Assembly (NCBI GenBank): GCA_039194995.1
Contig: JBCCVR010000158.1
Coordinates: 1 to 18,003, forward strand
Reading direction: 5' to 3'
Length of the DNA stretch: 18,003 nt
DNA from: CCY15215 sp039194995
GTDB lineage: Bacteria > Cyanobacteriota > Cyanobacteriia > Cyanobacteriales > Spirulinaceae
The notes under the pieces: model-generated
Database searches by the model: none
Told to the model about the DNA's origin: nothing
The model's input: only the letters and a program-made list of their open reading frames with translations
Translations under genes and position numbers: made by a program
In this document: positions 6,484-14,590 of the stretch, one piece after another
How positions within the stretch are numbered: position 1 is the first letter of the stretch
Layout: every line of letters starts with the position of its first letter

Positions 6484-9400
6484 ATGTTCAATACAACGAC
6501 AGCCAAAAAAGTCATTAAACTTTTATTATTGGGCGATCGCCCGAGCGATCCCTACTCCATTGAGGAATGGCTGGCTGCCTCTCAGCACGAAATCGAACCC
6601 ACTCGGGCGGAAAATATGACGCTTGCCCAAACTCTCATAAGGCAAGAAGCCTTTGATATCGTTGCTCTTCGGCTCTCCTCAGACGATCTCGAAGAAAACC
6701 ACCAAGAAATAGCCCGCTATTTTGCCAATGCTCCCGAAACGATTGTCCGGGCAGATCGGCAACAAGGCGATCTCCCTCCCCTGATTTTGTTGAGCGATCG
6801 CGACGATCCCGAACTCACCGTAGAAGCATTTAAGCTGGGAGTCCAAGATGTTGTCGCGCTCTCCCACACCGATCGCTGTCATTTCCTCCGCACCCTTCGT
6901 CATGCCTGCCTTCGCCATAATGCCCCTATCTCCGGGGATTGTCATCGGATCGAACCGAGGCAAGAATTCATGACGCAAATTGTCAACGCGATCGCGGATC
7001 CCGTTTTTGTCAAAGACCGACACAATCGTTATGTTGTCGTCAATGATGCCTATTGCCAATGGCAGGGTAGAACCCGAGCGGAGATTGTCGGCGAATCTCC
7101 AAGCGCTTTTTTTTCCCCCGAAGAAATCGAATTTTTCGCTGAGCAAGATACCGCCGTTTGGGAAAGTGAAATTCCCCGAATTTGCGAGCGAACTTACCGG
7201 GATTCTGCCGGAAACCTTCATTTTTTGGCAACCAAAGTTAGTGTTTTTACGGATGCCTGCGGGGAAAAACGTTTAGTCGGCGTGATTCGGGATGTCAGCG
7301 AACAGTATCGCGATCGCGATCGCGCCTTGGACTCGGAATCTTTACTCAATAGTATTATCAACGCCATTCCCGATCCCATTTTCGTCAAAGATAGAGAACA
7401 TCGCTGGATTCTCCTCAATGATGCCTCTTGCAATCTCATCGGACACCCGCGATCGCAATTGCTCGGCAAATCCGATTATGACTTTTTCCCCCAAGCCGAA
7501 GCCGATGTTTTTTGGGAAAAAGATGAATGGGTCTTCCAAACGGAACGAGAAAACGAAAATGAGGAATCTTGTACTGATAGGGAGGGCACCCGGCGGACTA
7601 TCTCGACGAAAAAAAGTGTTTTCGCTCGAGGGGATGGTTCGAAGGCATTAGTGGGCTGCATCCGTGATATTACGGAACAAAAACGACAGGCAGTCCTCGG
7701 ATGGAAACGCGAGCGCTATCTAGGCGCTTTGGTTGAAATTCAGCAACAACTCTTGCGCTGTGGGGATCCGCGTACCGGCTACGACGAAATTCTCCAAATT
7801 CTCGGCACGACTGCGGGAGCTTCGCGAGTATATTTATTTGAAAATCGCAACAGCAACGAGGACGGCTTGCTCGCGAGCCAAAAAGGTGAATGGTGCGCTC
7901 CAGGCATTCATCCCCAAATTCATAACCCCATCTATCAAAATCTGCCCTATAAAGACTTGAGCGCCGAATTTACCAATACCCTCGCGCGCGGCGAAGCCCT
8001 CTCCGACTTGGTGGCAAACTTAGCCAGCCCCATGAAAGAGATTCTGGCAGAGCAGCACATTCTCTCAATTTTGGTTTTACCCTTGCAAGTGAATGGGACA
8101 TTCTTTGGTTTTATCGGGTTCGATAATTGCATCGAAGCGAAAGTCTGGGATATATCGGAAGTCTCTTTACTGCGATCTGCCTCGGTGTCTATTGCTCTCG
8201 CCCAACAGCAATGGCAAGCAAAACTTGCCTTGCAAGAGAGCGAAGAACGCTATCGCCGTATTGTGGAAACTGCCAATGAAGGGATCGTGTCGATCGACTT
8301 GCAAGGACGGATTGATTTTGCCAATCAGCGCGCCACATCCATGCTCGGGTATGAAATCCAAGAGGCGCTCGGTCGCTCCTGTGCGGACTTTTTTGGTGAG
8401 GAAATGCAGGAAACCCTCACGCAAATGCGCGATCGGGGAAAAACATCCAGCTGCGAACAATACGATTTGAAATTAACCCATCGTTCGGGGAAATCCGTGT
8501 GGGCCATGATTTCAGCCTCTCCCCTGTGGAATGAGGGAGAATTCCTCGGTTTCTTGGGCATGATGACAGATATTACCGAGCGCCAAAAAGCCGAAGCCGA
8601 TCGAGATCGCTTTTTCACCCTTTCTACCGACCTGCTCTGCATTGCCGGAATTGACGGCTATTTTAAACGCATCAACCCCGCTTGGTGCGAGGTTTTAGGG
8701 CATTCCCGAGAAACCCTCCTAAGTTGCCCTTATCTTAACTTCATCCATCCCGAAGATCGTGCCAAAACCATCGCCGAAGCCAGCAATCTCATTTCGGGAG
8801 GAATATCGAGCGCCCAGTTCCAAAATCGCTATCGCTGTCACAACGGAGAATATCGATGGTTGGAATGGCGTTCGACAGCTTATCTCGAAGAAAAGCTCAT
8901 CTATGCTGTTGCCCGAGATATCACCGCAGACAAAGAAATCGAAGCCGATCTGCGAGAAAGCAGCCAACGCTTAGCAGAAGCTCAGAAAGTCGCCCACGTG
9001 GGAGATTGGGAAATCGATCTCATTTCCGGTGCCATCACCTGGTCTGACGAAATGTTTCGTATTTATGGATTGAATCTTGCGCCTTCAGAGGAGGTAAGAC
9101 ACTTTATTTCAGCTTCCACCATTATCGGACAAGAATATTTACAATATATTCACCCCGACGACCGCGCTGCCAGCCAGCGAGCCGTACAGAGGGCAATCGT
9201 CACGGGAGAACCCTACGAACGCGAACAACGCATCCAGCGCCCCGATGGAGAAATTCGCCATCTTCTCCTGCGGGGAGAACCCGTTACCAACGAGACCGGG
9301 CAAGTCGTGCGCCTGTTTGGGACAGCTTTGGATATCAGCGATCGCAAGCAAGTCGAACAACAGTTGCACTGGCAAGAAGCCCTGTTGCGATCGATGGCAG

Positions 9401-12400
9401 ATGCCTCTCCCCTCGCCTTTTTCGTCGTGGACAATCGCACCGATGAAATTCTCTACTTCAATCAGCGCTTTTGCGAAATTTGGGGACTGCAGCGCCATGC
9501 CGAAGCCATGCGACGAGGAGAATTGAAAAATAATGACATTATTCCCAACTGCATTCCCCTCATTGCCGATTTGCCCGCCTTTATCGAATCTTGTAAGCCC
9601 CTGCAAAGTGAGGATAATCGAACCGTTGTCGAAGACGAGATCGAATTTACCGACGGGCGAACCATTCGTCGCTTTTCCGCCCAAATTCGCAACGAAGGCG
9701 ATCGCTATTTCGGTCGTCTTTACCTCTTTGAAGATATTACCCCCCGCAAGCAAGCCGAAGCGGATCTCGAGCATCGCATGGGGATCGAGGCTCTCATAAC
9801 CAGTATTTCCAACCAGTTCATTAACTTTGATGTCAGCGAAATCGATCGCGGTATCAATAATGCCCTAGCCCAAATCGGTCAATTTGCCGCCGTGGATCGC
9901 GCCTACTTATTTCAAGTCTCCAAGGATGGCGAAACCTTCAGTAACACCCACGAATGGTGCGATCGCGGCATTGCAACCCAGCTTGATACCATGCAAAACG
10001 TGCCCCTGTCTGCTGTTCCTTGGTCGATGGAGAAGATCCACAACTTTGAAGTCATTCACGTTCCCATCGTGGCGGAGCTTCCCCCCGAAGCGGCAGCCGA
10101 ACGAGAAATTTTCGAGAGTCAAGAGATTCAATCCCTCCTTTGCATTCCCATGAGCGATCGCGGGCAAATTGTCGGTTTTGTTGGTTTTGATGCGGTACGA
10201 GAGCAAAAAACGTGGACGGCATCCAGTATCAATATCCTGCGGTTGGTGGGAGAAATTTTTACCAATGCCTTAGAACGCAAGCGTGTCGAAGAAGCCCTGC
10301 AACTCACGCAATTTGCCGTAGATCGCACCACCGATGCCATTTTCCGCATGGATCGCAACGGCAGATTTTTATACGTCAACGAAGCCGCCTGTCGTTCTCT
10401 AGGCTACGCTTCCGAAGAATTGCTGACCATGGGAGTCAGTGACATCGATCCCAATTATCCGCCAGAACGATTTATCCAACAGAGCCAAAACGGCAAACGA
10501 CGAATAACCCCCTTTGAAAGCCTCCATCGCAGCAAAGACGGTCGTATTTTTCCCGTGGAAATCATTAAAGTCTATCTGGACTGGCAAGGGGAAGAATCTT
10601 CTTTTTGCTTCGTGCGGGATATCAGCGATCGCAAAGAAGCCGAACGGGTGCTCAAAGAGTCGGAAGAAAAATATCGCAACTTGCAAGAAGGCGCGAGCGA
10701 TGCCATTTTACTGGCAGATTTAGAAGGAAATCTACTCGAAGCCAATCGCAGAGCCGAAGAACTTTTGGGCTACAGCAAAGCCGAACTGGCCCGAATGCAC
10801 TTTACTCACATTCATCCCCCCGAAGAATTACCGCGAGCGATCGCGGCCTTTGAAAAGGACGCTCGGGACAAAAAACCGAGCTACCTCACCAATAGCTCGA
10901 TCCTCACCAAAGACGGACGGCAAGTTCCCGTTGATATTAGTTGCAGCTTTAGCCAAACCGGAGAGCAGTGGCTCATTCAGGGTGTATTTCGCGATATTAC
11001 CGAACGCCAGCAAGCCGAAGCAAAAATTCAATATCGTTTAGCCCTCGAACAACTGATCGCCAATATTTCCACCCAATTAATCAATTTAGAAATCGAAGAA
11101 CTCGATCGCGGCATTCGCCTTGCCCTAAAACAAGTCGGAGAATTTATCGGAGTCGATCGCTGCTATTTGTTTTACATCAATCGAGATCGGCAAACCATGC
11201 GCAATCTCTACGAATGGTGTACAGAAGGCATTCAGTCCCATCGCACCACGGGGGAAGATGTGGCGTTAAGCGTTTATCCTTGGTTTATCGCTAAAATTCA
11301 GCGCTTTGAAATAGTGAACGTTCCCGACGTTGCGAAACTGCCTCCCGAAGCCGATTTCGAGCGAGGATGCTTGGAACTTCAATCCGTGCGTTCCATGCTC
11401 AACGTTCCCATGTTAGTTCGGGGTCAATTATTGGGATTTTTGGGCCTTGATGCAGTACGTGCCAAAAAACAATGGGATGAAGACAATATCGCCTTAGTAC
11501 GGATGGTCGGGGAAATTTTTGCCCATACATTAGAGCGCCAGCACGCAGAATTGCAACTGCGACAAAAACACGAAGAACTCGAAGCGATTTTTGCCACCTT
11601 CCCGGATCTCTTCTTCCGCATGGCCGCCGATGGGACGATTCTCGACTATCGCGGCGAAATCTCAGAACTATACTTACCGCCGGACATGTTTTTGGGGCAG
11701 CGCATTCAAACCGTTTTACCCGCCGACGTGGTTGCCAAACTCGAAACGGGCATCCAGCAAGTCCTGCAAACGGGGGAAGTGGTGAGCATTGAGTATGCGC
11801 TCCCCGTTGTCCAAGGCATCTGCGAATACGAAGCGCGACTCGTTCCCTTTCAAAACGAGCAAGAAATTGTCATCATCCGCAATATCACCGATCGCAAGCA
11901 GACAGAACGAGCCTTACGAGAGAGTGAAGAACGCTTTCGCCAACTGGCCGAGAATATTGGTAGTATCTTTTGGATGACGGATCCGGCCAAAAGCCAAATT
12001 ATTTACGTTTCTCCTGCCCACGAAGTGATTTGGGGGCAAAATTGCCAAGACCTTTACGATCGCCCTCTATCTTTCCTCGAAGCCATTCATCCCGAAGATC
12101 GCGATCGCATTGCCAATGCGCTTCCTAGCCAGTTGCAAGGAGAGTACGACGAAGAATATCGCATTCTGCGCCCCGATGGAGAAATGCGCTGGATTCGCGA
12201 TCGCGCCTTCCCCATTTGCAACGAAGCCGGAGAAGTCTATCGCTTGGTCGGACTGGCCGAGGATATCAGCGAGCGCAAGCGAGCGGAAGAAGCCTTAAAA
12301 GCGATCGCTGAAGGCACTGCCGCCCAAATTGGTAGCGAATTTTTCCGCTCTTTAGTCCGTCATTTGGCAGGAGTGCTACAAGTGCGCTATGCCTTTGTCA

Positions 12401-13851
12401 CCCAATGTCTCGATGCCGAAAAAACGCGAGTGCGAACCTTGGCATTCTGGCAGGAGAATAACTTTGGCGACAACTTTGAATACGATTTGGTCAATACCCC
12501 CTGCGAGAATGTGGTTCACGGGCAAGTTTGCTTGTACTCGCAGGGGATTCAGGCACAATTCCCCAAAGATCCCGATCTCGTCACCCTCAATGCTGAAAGT
12601 TATTCCGCCATTCCCCTCAGCGATTCTAACGGCAACATTCTCGGGCATCTGGCCATTGTCGATACCAAACCCATGACCGACACCCGCACGCCGGAATTGA
12701 TCGTGCGGATTTTTGCCGCTCGGGCGGGGGCAGAATTAGAGCGCTTGCAAGCAGAGGAGGCCCTTGCAACTAGCACGGAACGCTTGCAACTCGCCTTAGA
12801 GGGCAGTGCCTTGGGATTGTGGGATTGGCAAATCGACACGGGACAAGCCTATTACAGCCCCCAATGGAAAGCCATGTTGGGCTACGAGGAATGGGAATTA
12901 GAAAATGTTTACGAGACTTGGGAGCGTCTGATTCATCCCGAAGATTTACCCGAAGTCTTGGAAGTTTTGCACGCTCACTTGGAAGGGCGCACGACGGTTT
13001 ATCAAGCGGAATTCCGCATGGCCACCAAACAGGGAGACTGGAAGTGGATTTTCGTGCGGGCGAAAATTTTTGCGCGGGACGAGAACGGCGCTCCCCTGCG
13101 CATGACTGGCACCCAAAAAGATATTAGCGAGCGCAAGGCGATCGAGCGCATGAAAGATGAATTTATTTCCGTCATCTCCCACGAATTACGAACCCCCATG
13201 ACCTCCGTGCGAGGCGCTCTGGGACTACTCGCCACGGGCAAGCTGGGAGACTTGAGCGATAAAGGGCAGCATATGTTAGAAATTGCCATTAACAATACCG
13301 ATCGCCTTAGTCGCTTGATTAACAACATCCTCGACCTCCAGCGCATCGAGTCGGGACAATTCACCTTACAATGCCAGTCTTGCAATGCGCGGGAACTCTG
13401 CGAGCAGGCCTTGGAGATGATGGGAAATTTGGCAGGCAAGCAGGGAATCGATCTGGCTCTCTCTTGTGCTGCAACATCCCAGATTTGGGTCGATCCGGAT
13501 TACTTCCTACAAATTCTCAGTAATTTAATCAGTAATGCCATTAAATTTTCCGATTCCGGCACTCTCATTTCCGTAGAAACCGCAGAATGGGGAGAGTACC
13601 TGCGTTTCTGCATTCGCGATCGCGGTCGTGGCATCCCACCAAAACATTTAGAAAGTATTTTTGAGAGATTCAATCAAGTCGATGCTTCGGATTCTCGTCA
13701 AAAAGGCGGGACGGGGTTGGGACTGGCGATTTGTCGCAGTTTGGTTGAATTTCACGGCGGTCGCATCTGGGCGGAGAGTGTTTTGGGAGAGGGCAGTTCT
13801 TTTTACTTCACCGTTCCCACCAGCGATCGATGTTCGCTCCATTATCCGTAA
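6484..13851 (+). CDS. Giant soluble multi-PAS/GAF sensor histidine kinase
   Basis: A 2455-residue kinase without a transmembrane segment, so presumably cytosolic. Approximate order: degenerate receiver 10-150, PAS 160-275, PAS 286-400, GAF 411-578, PAS 586-706, PAS 707-822, PAS 823-961, PAS 963-1095, GAF 1096-1272, PAS 1273-1389, PAS 1390-1515, GAF 1516-1694, PAS 1695-1811, PAS 1812-1939, GAF 1940-2095, PAS 2096-2223, HisKA and HATPase 2224-2455. Most PAS units end in the PAC-type DI(S/T)(E/D)RK. The kinase core has H2233 (SHELRTP), N2351, D2379 (DRGRGIP) and GGTGLGL from 2408, so it should be active. In the N-terminal receiver the phosphoacceptor position is R63. No GAF has the Cys-His bilin motif of phytochromes or cyanobacteriochromes. 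No response regulator is adjacent, so it is an orphan kinase. The start has the weak ribosome-site-like GAAGAA just upstream. Confidence 0.95.
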   Translation: MFNTTTAKKVIKLLLLGDRPSDPYSIEEWLAASQHEIEPTRAENMTLAQTLIRQEAFDIVALRLSSDDLEENHQEIARYFANAPETIVRADRQQGDLPPLILLSDRDDPELTVEAFKLGVQDVVALSHTDRCHFLRTLRHACLRHNAPISGDCHRIEPRQEFMTQIVNAIADPVFVKDRHNRYVVVNDAYCQWQGRTRAEIVGESPSAFFSPEEIEFFAEQDTAVWESEIPRICERTYRDSAGNLHFLATKVSVFTDACGEKRLVGVIRDVSEQYRDRDRALDSESLLNSIINAIPDPIFVKDREHRWILLNDASCNLIGHPRSQLLGKSDYDFFPQAEADVFWEKDEWVFQTERENENEESCTDREGTRRTISTKKSVFARGDGSKALVGCIRDITEQKRQAVLGWKRERYLGALVEIQQQLLRCGDPRTGYDEILQILGTTAGASRVYLFENRNSNEDGLLASQKGEWCAPGIHPQIHNPIYQNLPYKDLSAEFTNTLARGEALSDLVANLASPMKEILAEQHILSILVLPLQVNGTFFGFIGFDNCIEAKVWDISEVSLLRSASVSIALAQQQWQAKLALQESEERYRRIVETANEGIVSIDLQGRIDFANQRATSMLGYEIQEALGRSCADFFGEEMQETLTQMRDRGKTSSCEQYDLKLTHRSGKSVWAMISASPLWNEGEFLGFLGMMTDITERQKAEADRDRFFTLSTDLLCIAGIDGYFKRINPAWCEVLGHSRETLLSCPYLNFIHPEDRAKTIAEASNLISGGISSAQFQNRYRCHNGEYRWLEWRSTAYLEEKLIYAVARDITADKEIEADLRESSQRLAEAQKVAHVGDWEIDLISGAITWSDEMFRIYGLNLAPSEEVRHFISASTIIGQEYLQYIHPDDRAASQRAVQRAIVTGEPYEREQRIQRPDGEIRHLLLRGEPVTNETGQVVRLFGTALDISDRKQVEQQLHWQEALLRSMADASPLAFFVVDNRTDEILYFNQRFCEIWGLQRHAEAMRRGELKNNDIIPNCIPLIADLPAFIESCKPLQSEDNRTVVEDEIEFTDGRTIRRFSAQIRNEGDRYFGRLYLFEDITPRKQAEADLEHRMGIEALITSISNQFINFDVSEIDRGINNALAQIGQFAAVDRAYLFQVSKDGETFSNTHEWCDRGIATQLDTMQNVPLSAVPWSMEKIHNFEVIHVPIVAELPPEAAAEREIFESQEIQSLLCIPMSDRGQIVGFVGFDAVREQKTWTASSINILRLVGEIFTNALERKRVEEALQLTQFAVDRTTDAIFRMDRNGRFLYVNEAACRSLGYASEELLTMGVSDIDPNYPPERFIQQSQNGKRRITPFESLHRSKDGRIFPVEIIKVYLDWQGEESSFCFVRDISDRKEAERVLKESEEKYRNLQEGASDAILLADLEGNLLEANRRAEELLGYSKAELARMHFTHIHPPEELPRAIAAFEKDARDKKPSYLTNSSILTKDGRQVPVDISCSFSQTGEQWLIQGVFRDITERQQAEAKIQYRLALEQLIANISTQLINLEIEELDRGIRLALKQVGEFIGVDRCYLFYINRDRQTMRNLYEWCTEGIQSHRTTGEDVALSVYPWFIAKIQRFEIVNVPDVAKLPPEADFERGCLELQSVRSMLNVPMLVRGQLLGFLGLDAVRAKKQWDEDNIALVRMVGEIFAHTLERQHAELQLRQKHEELEAIFATFPDLFFRMAADGTILDYRGEISELYLPPDMFLGQRIQTVLPADVVAKLETGIQQVLQTGEVVSIEYALPVVQGICEYEARLVPFQNEQEIVIIRNITDRKQTERALRESEERFRQLAENIGSIFWMTDPAKSQIIYVSPAHEVIWGQNCQDLYDRPLSFLEAIHPEDRDRIANALPSQLQGEYDEEYRILRPDGEMRWIRDRAFPICNEAGEVYRLVGLAEDISERKRAEEALKAIAEGTAAQIGSEFFRSLVRHLAGVLQVRYAFVTQCLDAEKTRVRTLAFWQENNFGDNFEYDLVNTPCENVVHGQVCLYSQGIQAQFPKDPDLVTLNAESYSAIPLSDSNGNILGHLAIVDTKPMTDTRTPELIVRIFAARAGAELERLQAEEALATSTERLQLALEGSALGLWDWQIDTGQAYYSPQWKAMLGYEEWELENVYETWERLIHPEDLPEVLEVLHAHLEGRTTVYQAEFRMATKQGDWKWIFVRAKIFARDENGAPLRMTGTQKDISERKAIERMKDEFISVISHELRTPMTSVRGALGLLATGKLGDLSDKGQHMLEIAINNTDRLSRLINNILDLQRIESGQFTLQCQSCNARELCEQALEMMGNLAGKQGIDLALSCAATSQIWVDPDYFLQILSNLISNAIKFSDSGTLISVETAEWGEYLRFCIRDRGRGIPPKHLESIFERFNQVDASDSRQKGGTGLGLAICRSLVEFHGGRIWAESVLGEGSSFYFTVPTSDRCSLHYP
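7310..7323. repeat. Two overlapping HIP1 palindromes
   Basis: GCGATCGC occurs at 7310-7317 and 7316-7323, sharing two bases, and encodes part of an RDRDRA run at the end of the first PAS domain. HIP1 octamers are strongly over-represented in many cyanobacterial genomes. Other examples here are 4027-4034, 6533-6540 and 12101-12108. They are listed as genome signature, not as mobile elements. Confidence 0.8.
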
Positions 13852-13930
13852 TTGACGAACTCAAATTCCGACCGACTCATTCACCTCGCGAGAAATACGA
13901 GGGGGAGGGTCGAAAAATTTTGAGGAGGGC

Positions 13931-13963
13931 TTTCACGAGATTTTCACATTTTTTCTCTACAGT
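13931..13963 (+). promoter_or_regulatory. Candidate operator/promoter of the 160-residue protein, matching that of the giant kinase
   Basis: Half-sites TTTCAC at 13931, TTTCAC at 13942 and TTCTCT at 13953 lie 11 bases apart. A possible -10 hexamer TACAGT lies at 13958-13963. The longest identity with 6399-6431 is the octamer TTTTCACA with GAG at the same distance before it. A start site near 13970 would give a leader of about 75 bases before ATG 14045. The factor is unknown; an OmpR/PhoB-family regulator is inferred from the repeat period. Confidence 0.45.
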
Positions 13964-13979
13964 AGCATTGTGGGGTGAA

Positions 13980-14048
13980 ATGAATTTGCTTTCTGACTAC
14001 CATTTTGCCTTTCAGAATGCCTGCCAATATTTCGGATCGGAACAATGA
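13980..14048 (+). CDS. Possible 22-codon leader peptide
   Basis: A short reading frame starts at ATG 13980 (MNLLSDYHF...) and ends in TGA 14046-14048. Its stop overlaps the ATG of the 160-residue protein in an ATGA arrangement typical of translational coupling. GGGGTGA at 13972-13978 is a passable but close ribosome site, while the main gene has almost none of its own. The peptide matches nothing I know. It could be chance; conservation of the overlap would decide. Confidence 0.25.
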   Translation: MNLLSDYHFAFQNACQYFGSEQ

Positions 14049-14527
14049 TGCAACACGACCAATTTACTTACTTTTTATATGTTTTAGTGTATGACATTGG
14101 CGAGACTTCTCGTTTGGCATCGACCGATTGGTTGCGTCTGAAAGTCGCACGAGCTTCTGGTTTATTGAATGAAGAAGAAAAGCAAATTATCGATCGTATT
14201 CTCCATGCCGTGGAATACAAGCGGATTACCATCGTCGAACATTCTGCCCCTTTCACCAAACCGTTGAGTTACCAAAGTTATAAAATGTTGTGCAACAATC
14301 AACCCGCAGAATATTTCTGCCAACTGTTCAATGAACTGGTCGAAACCAATGCGTTAAGTGAAGCCGATCTGCAAGTCCTCCAGCAAGCACAAGAATCTAG
14401 CAGTCTCAATTTTGAAGAAAAGCAGATCGTGAAGCGCATTTTTTATTCTCTCAAGCGCGGACGCATTAAACTGACAAAAAATCCTTCGGCCTCCCTGACG
14501 GAATCTGTAATGGGTCGGGATCTCTAG
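14045..14527 (+). CDS. Protein of unknown function with an internal duplication
   Basis: A 160-residue, mostly helical protein without signal peptide or membrane segment; I do not recognise its family. Two segments resemble each other: residues 27-62, with LLNEEEKQIIDRILHAVEYK then RITIV, and residues 106-141, with SLNFEEKQIVKRIFYSLKRG then RIKLT. The shared core is LN-EEKQI-RI-(8)-RI. The chain is thus two copies of a helical unit joined by a linker containing FCQLFNELVETNALSEADL. It follows the giant kinase by about 190 bases and shares its upstream element, so it may belong to the same regulon. It has no receiver or HPt signature. Start ATG 14045 is immediately followed by a second ATG at 14048, and either could be used. 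Confidence 0.8.
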   Translation: MMQHDQFTYFLYVLVYDIGETSRLASTDWLRLKVARASGLLNEEEKQIIDRILHAVEYKRITIVEHSAPFTKPLSYQSYKMLCNNQPAEYFCQLFNELVETNALSEADLQVLQQAQESSSLNFEEKQIVKRIFYSLKRGRIKLTKNPSASLTESVMGRDL

Positions 14528-14558
14528 GGATTAGATAATAGTTCGATTAGAGATCCCG
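14516..14558. terminator. 11-bp inverted repeat between convergent genes, overlapping a stop codon
   Basis: CGGGATCTCTA at 14516-14526 is the exact reverse complement of TAGAGATCCCG at 14548-14558, with a 21-base loop. The left arm contains the last three codons and part of the TAG stop of the 160-residue protein gene. It sits between convergent genes, where a bidirectional terminator or transcript-end structure is expected. No T-run follows on either strand, so classical intrinsic termination is unlikely. It could equally be an RNA-stabilising hairpin. Confidence 0.45.
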
Positions 14559-14590
14559 ATCGCGACTTCCCAATGCTCCGAGACTGGCTC

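Noticed and set aside
6679..7221. Minus-strand frame of 180 codons over the kinase N-terminus
   Set aside because: The plus strand carries clear receiver-like and PAS sequence here, and the antisense translation has no recognisable domain or start signal.
9139..9774. Long minus-strand reading frame (211 codons) inside the giant kinase
   Set aside because: It is antisense to well-defined PAS domains, its translation matches no family and it has no ribosome site. Long antisense frames are common in such GC-balanced coding DNA.
7714..12768. GAF domains as bilin-binding phytochrome or cyanobacteriochrome modules
   Set aside because: None of the four GAF domains has the Cys-His chromophore-binding motif; the cysteines seen (EWC, TPCE, GQVC) are typical of ordinary GAF families.
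13852..13930. Intrinsic terminator after the giant kinase
   Set aside because: Only a 5-bp CCTCG/CGAGG pairing is present and no T-run follows.
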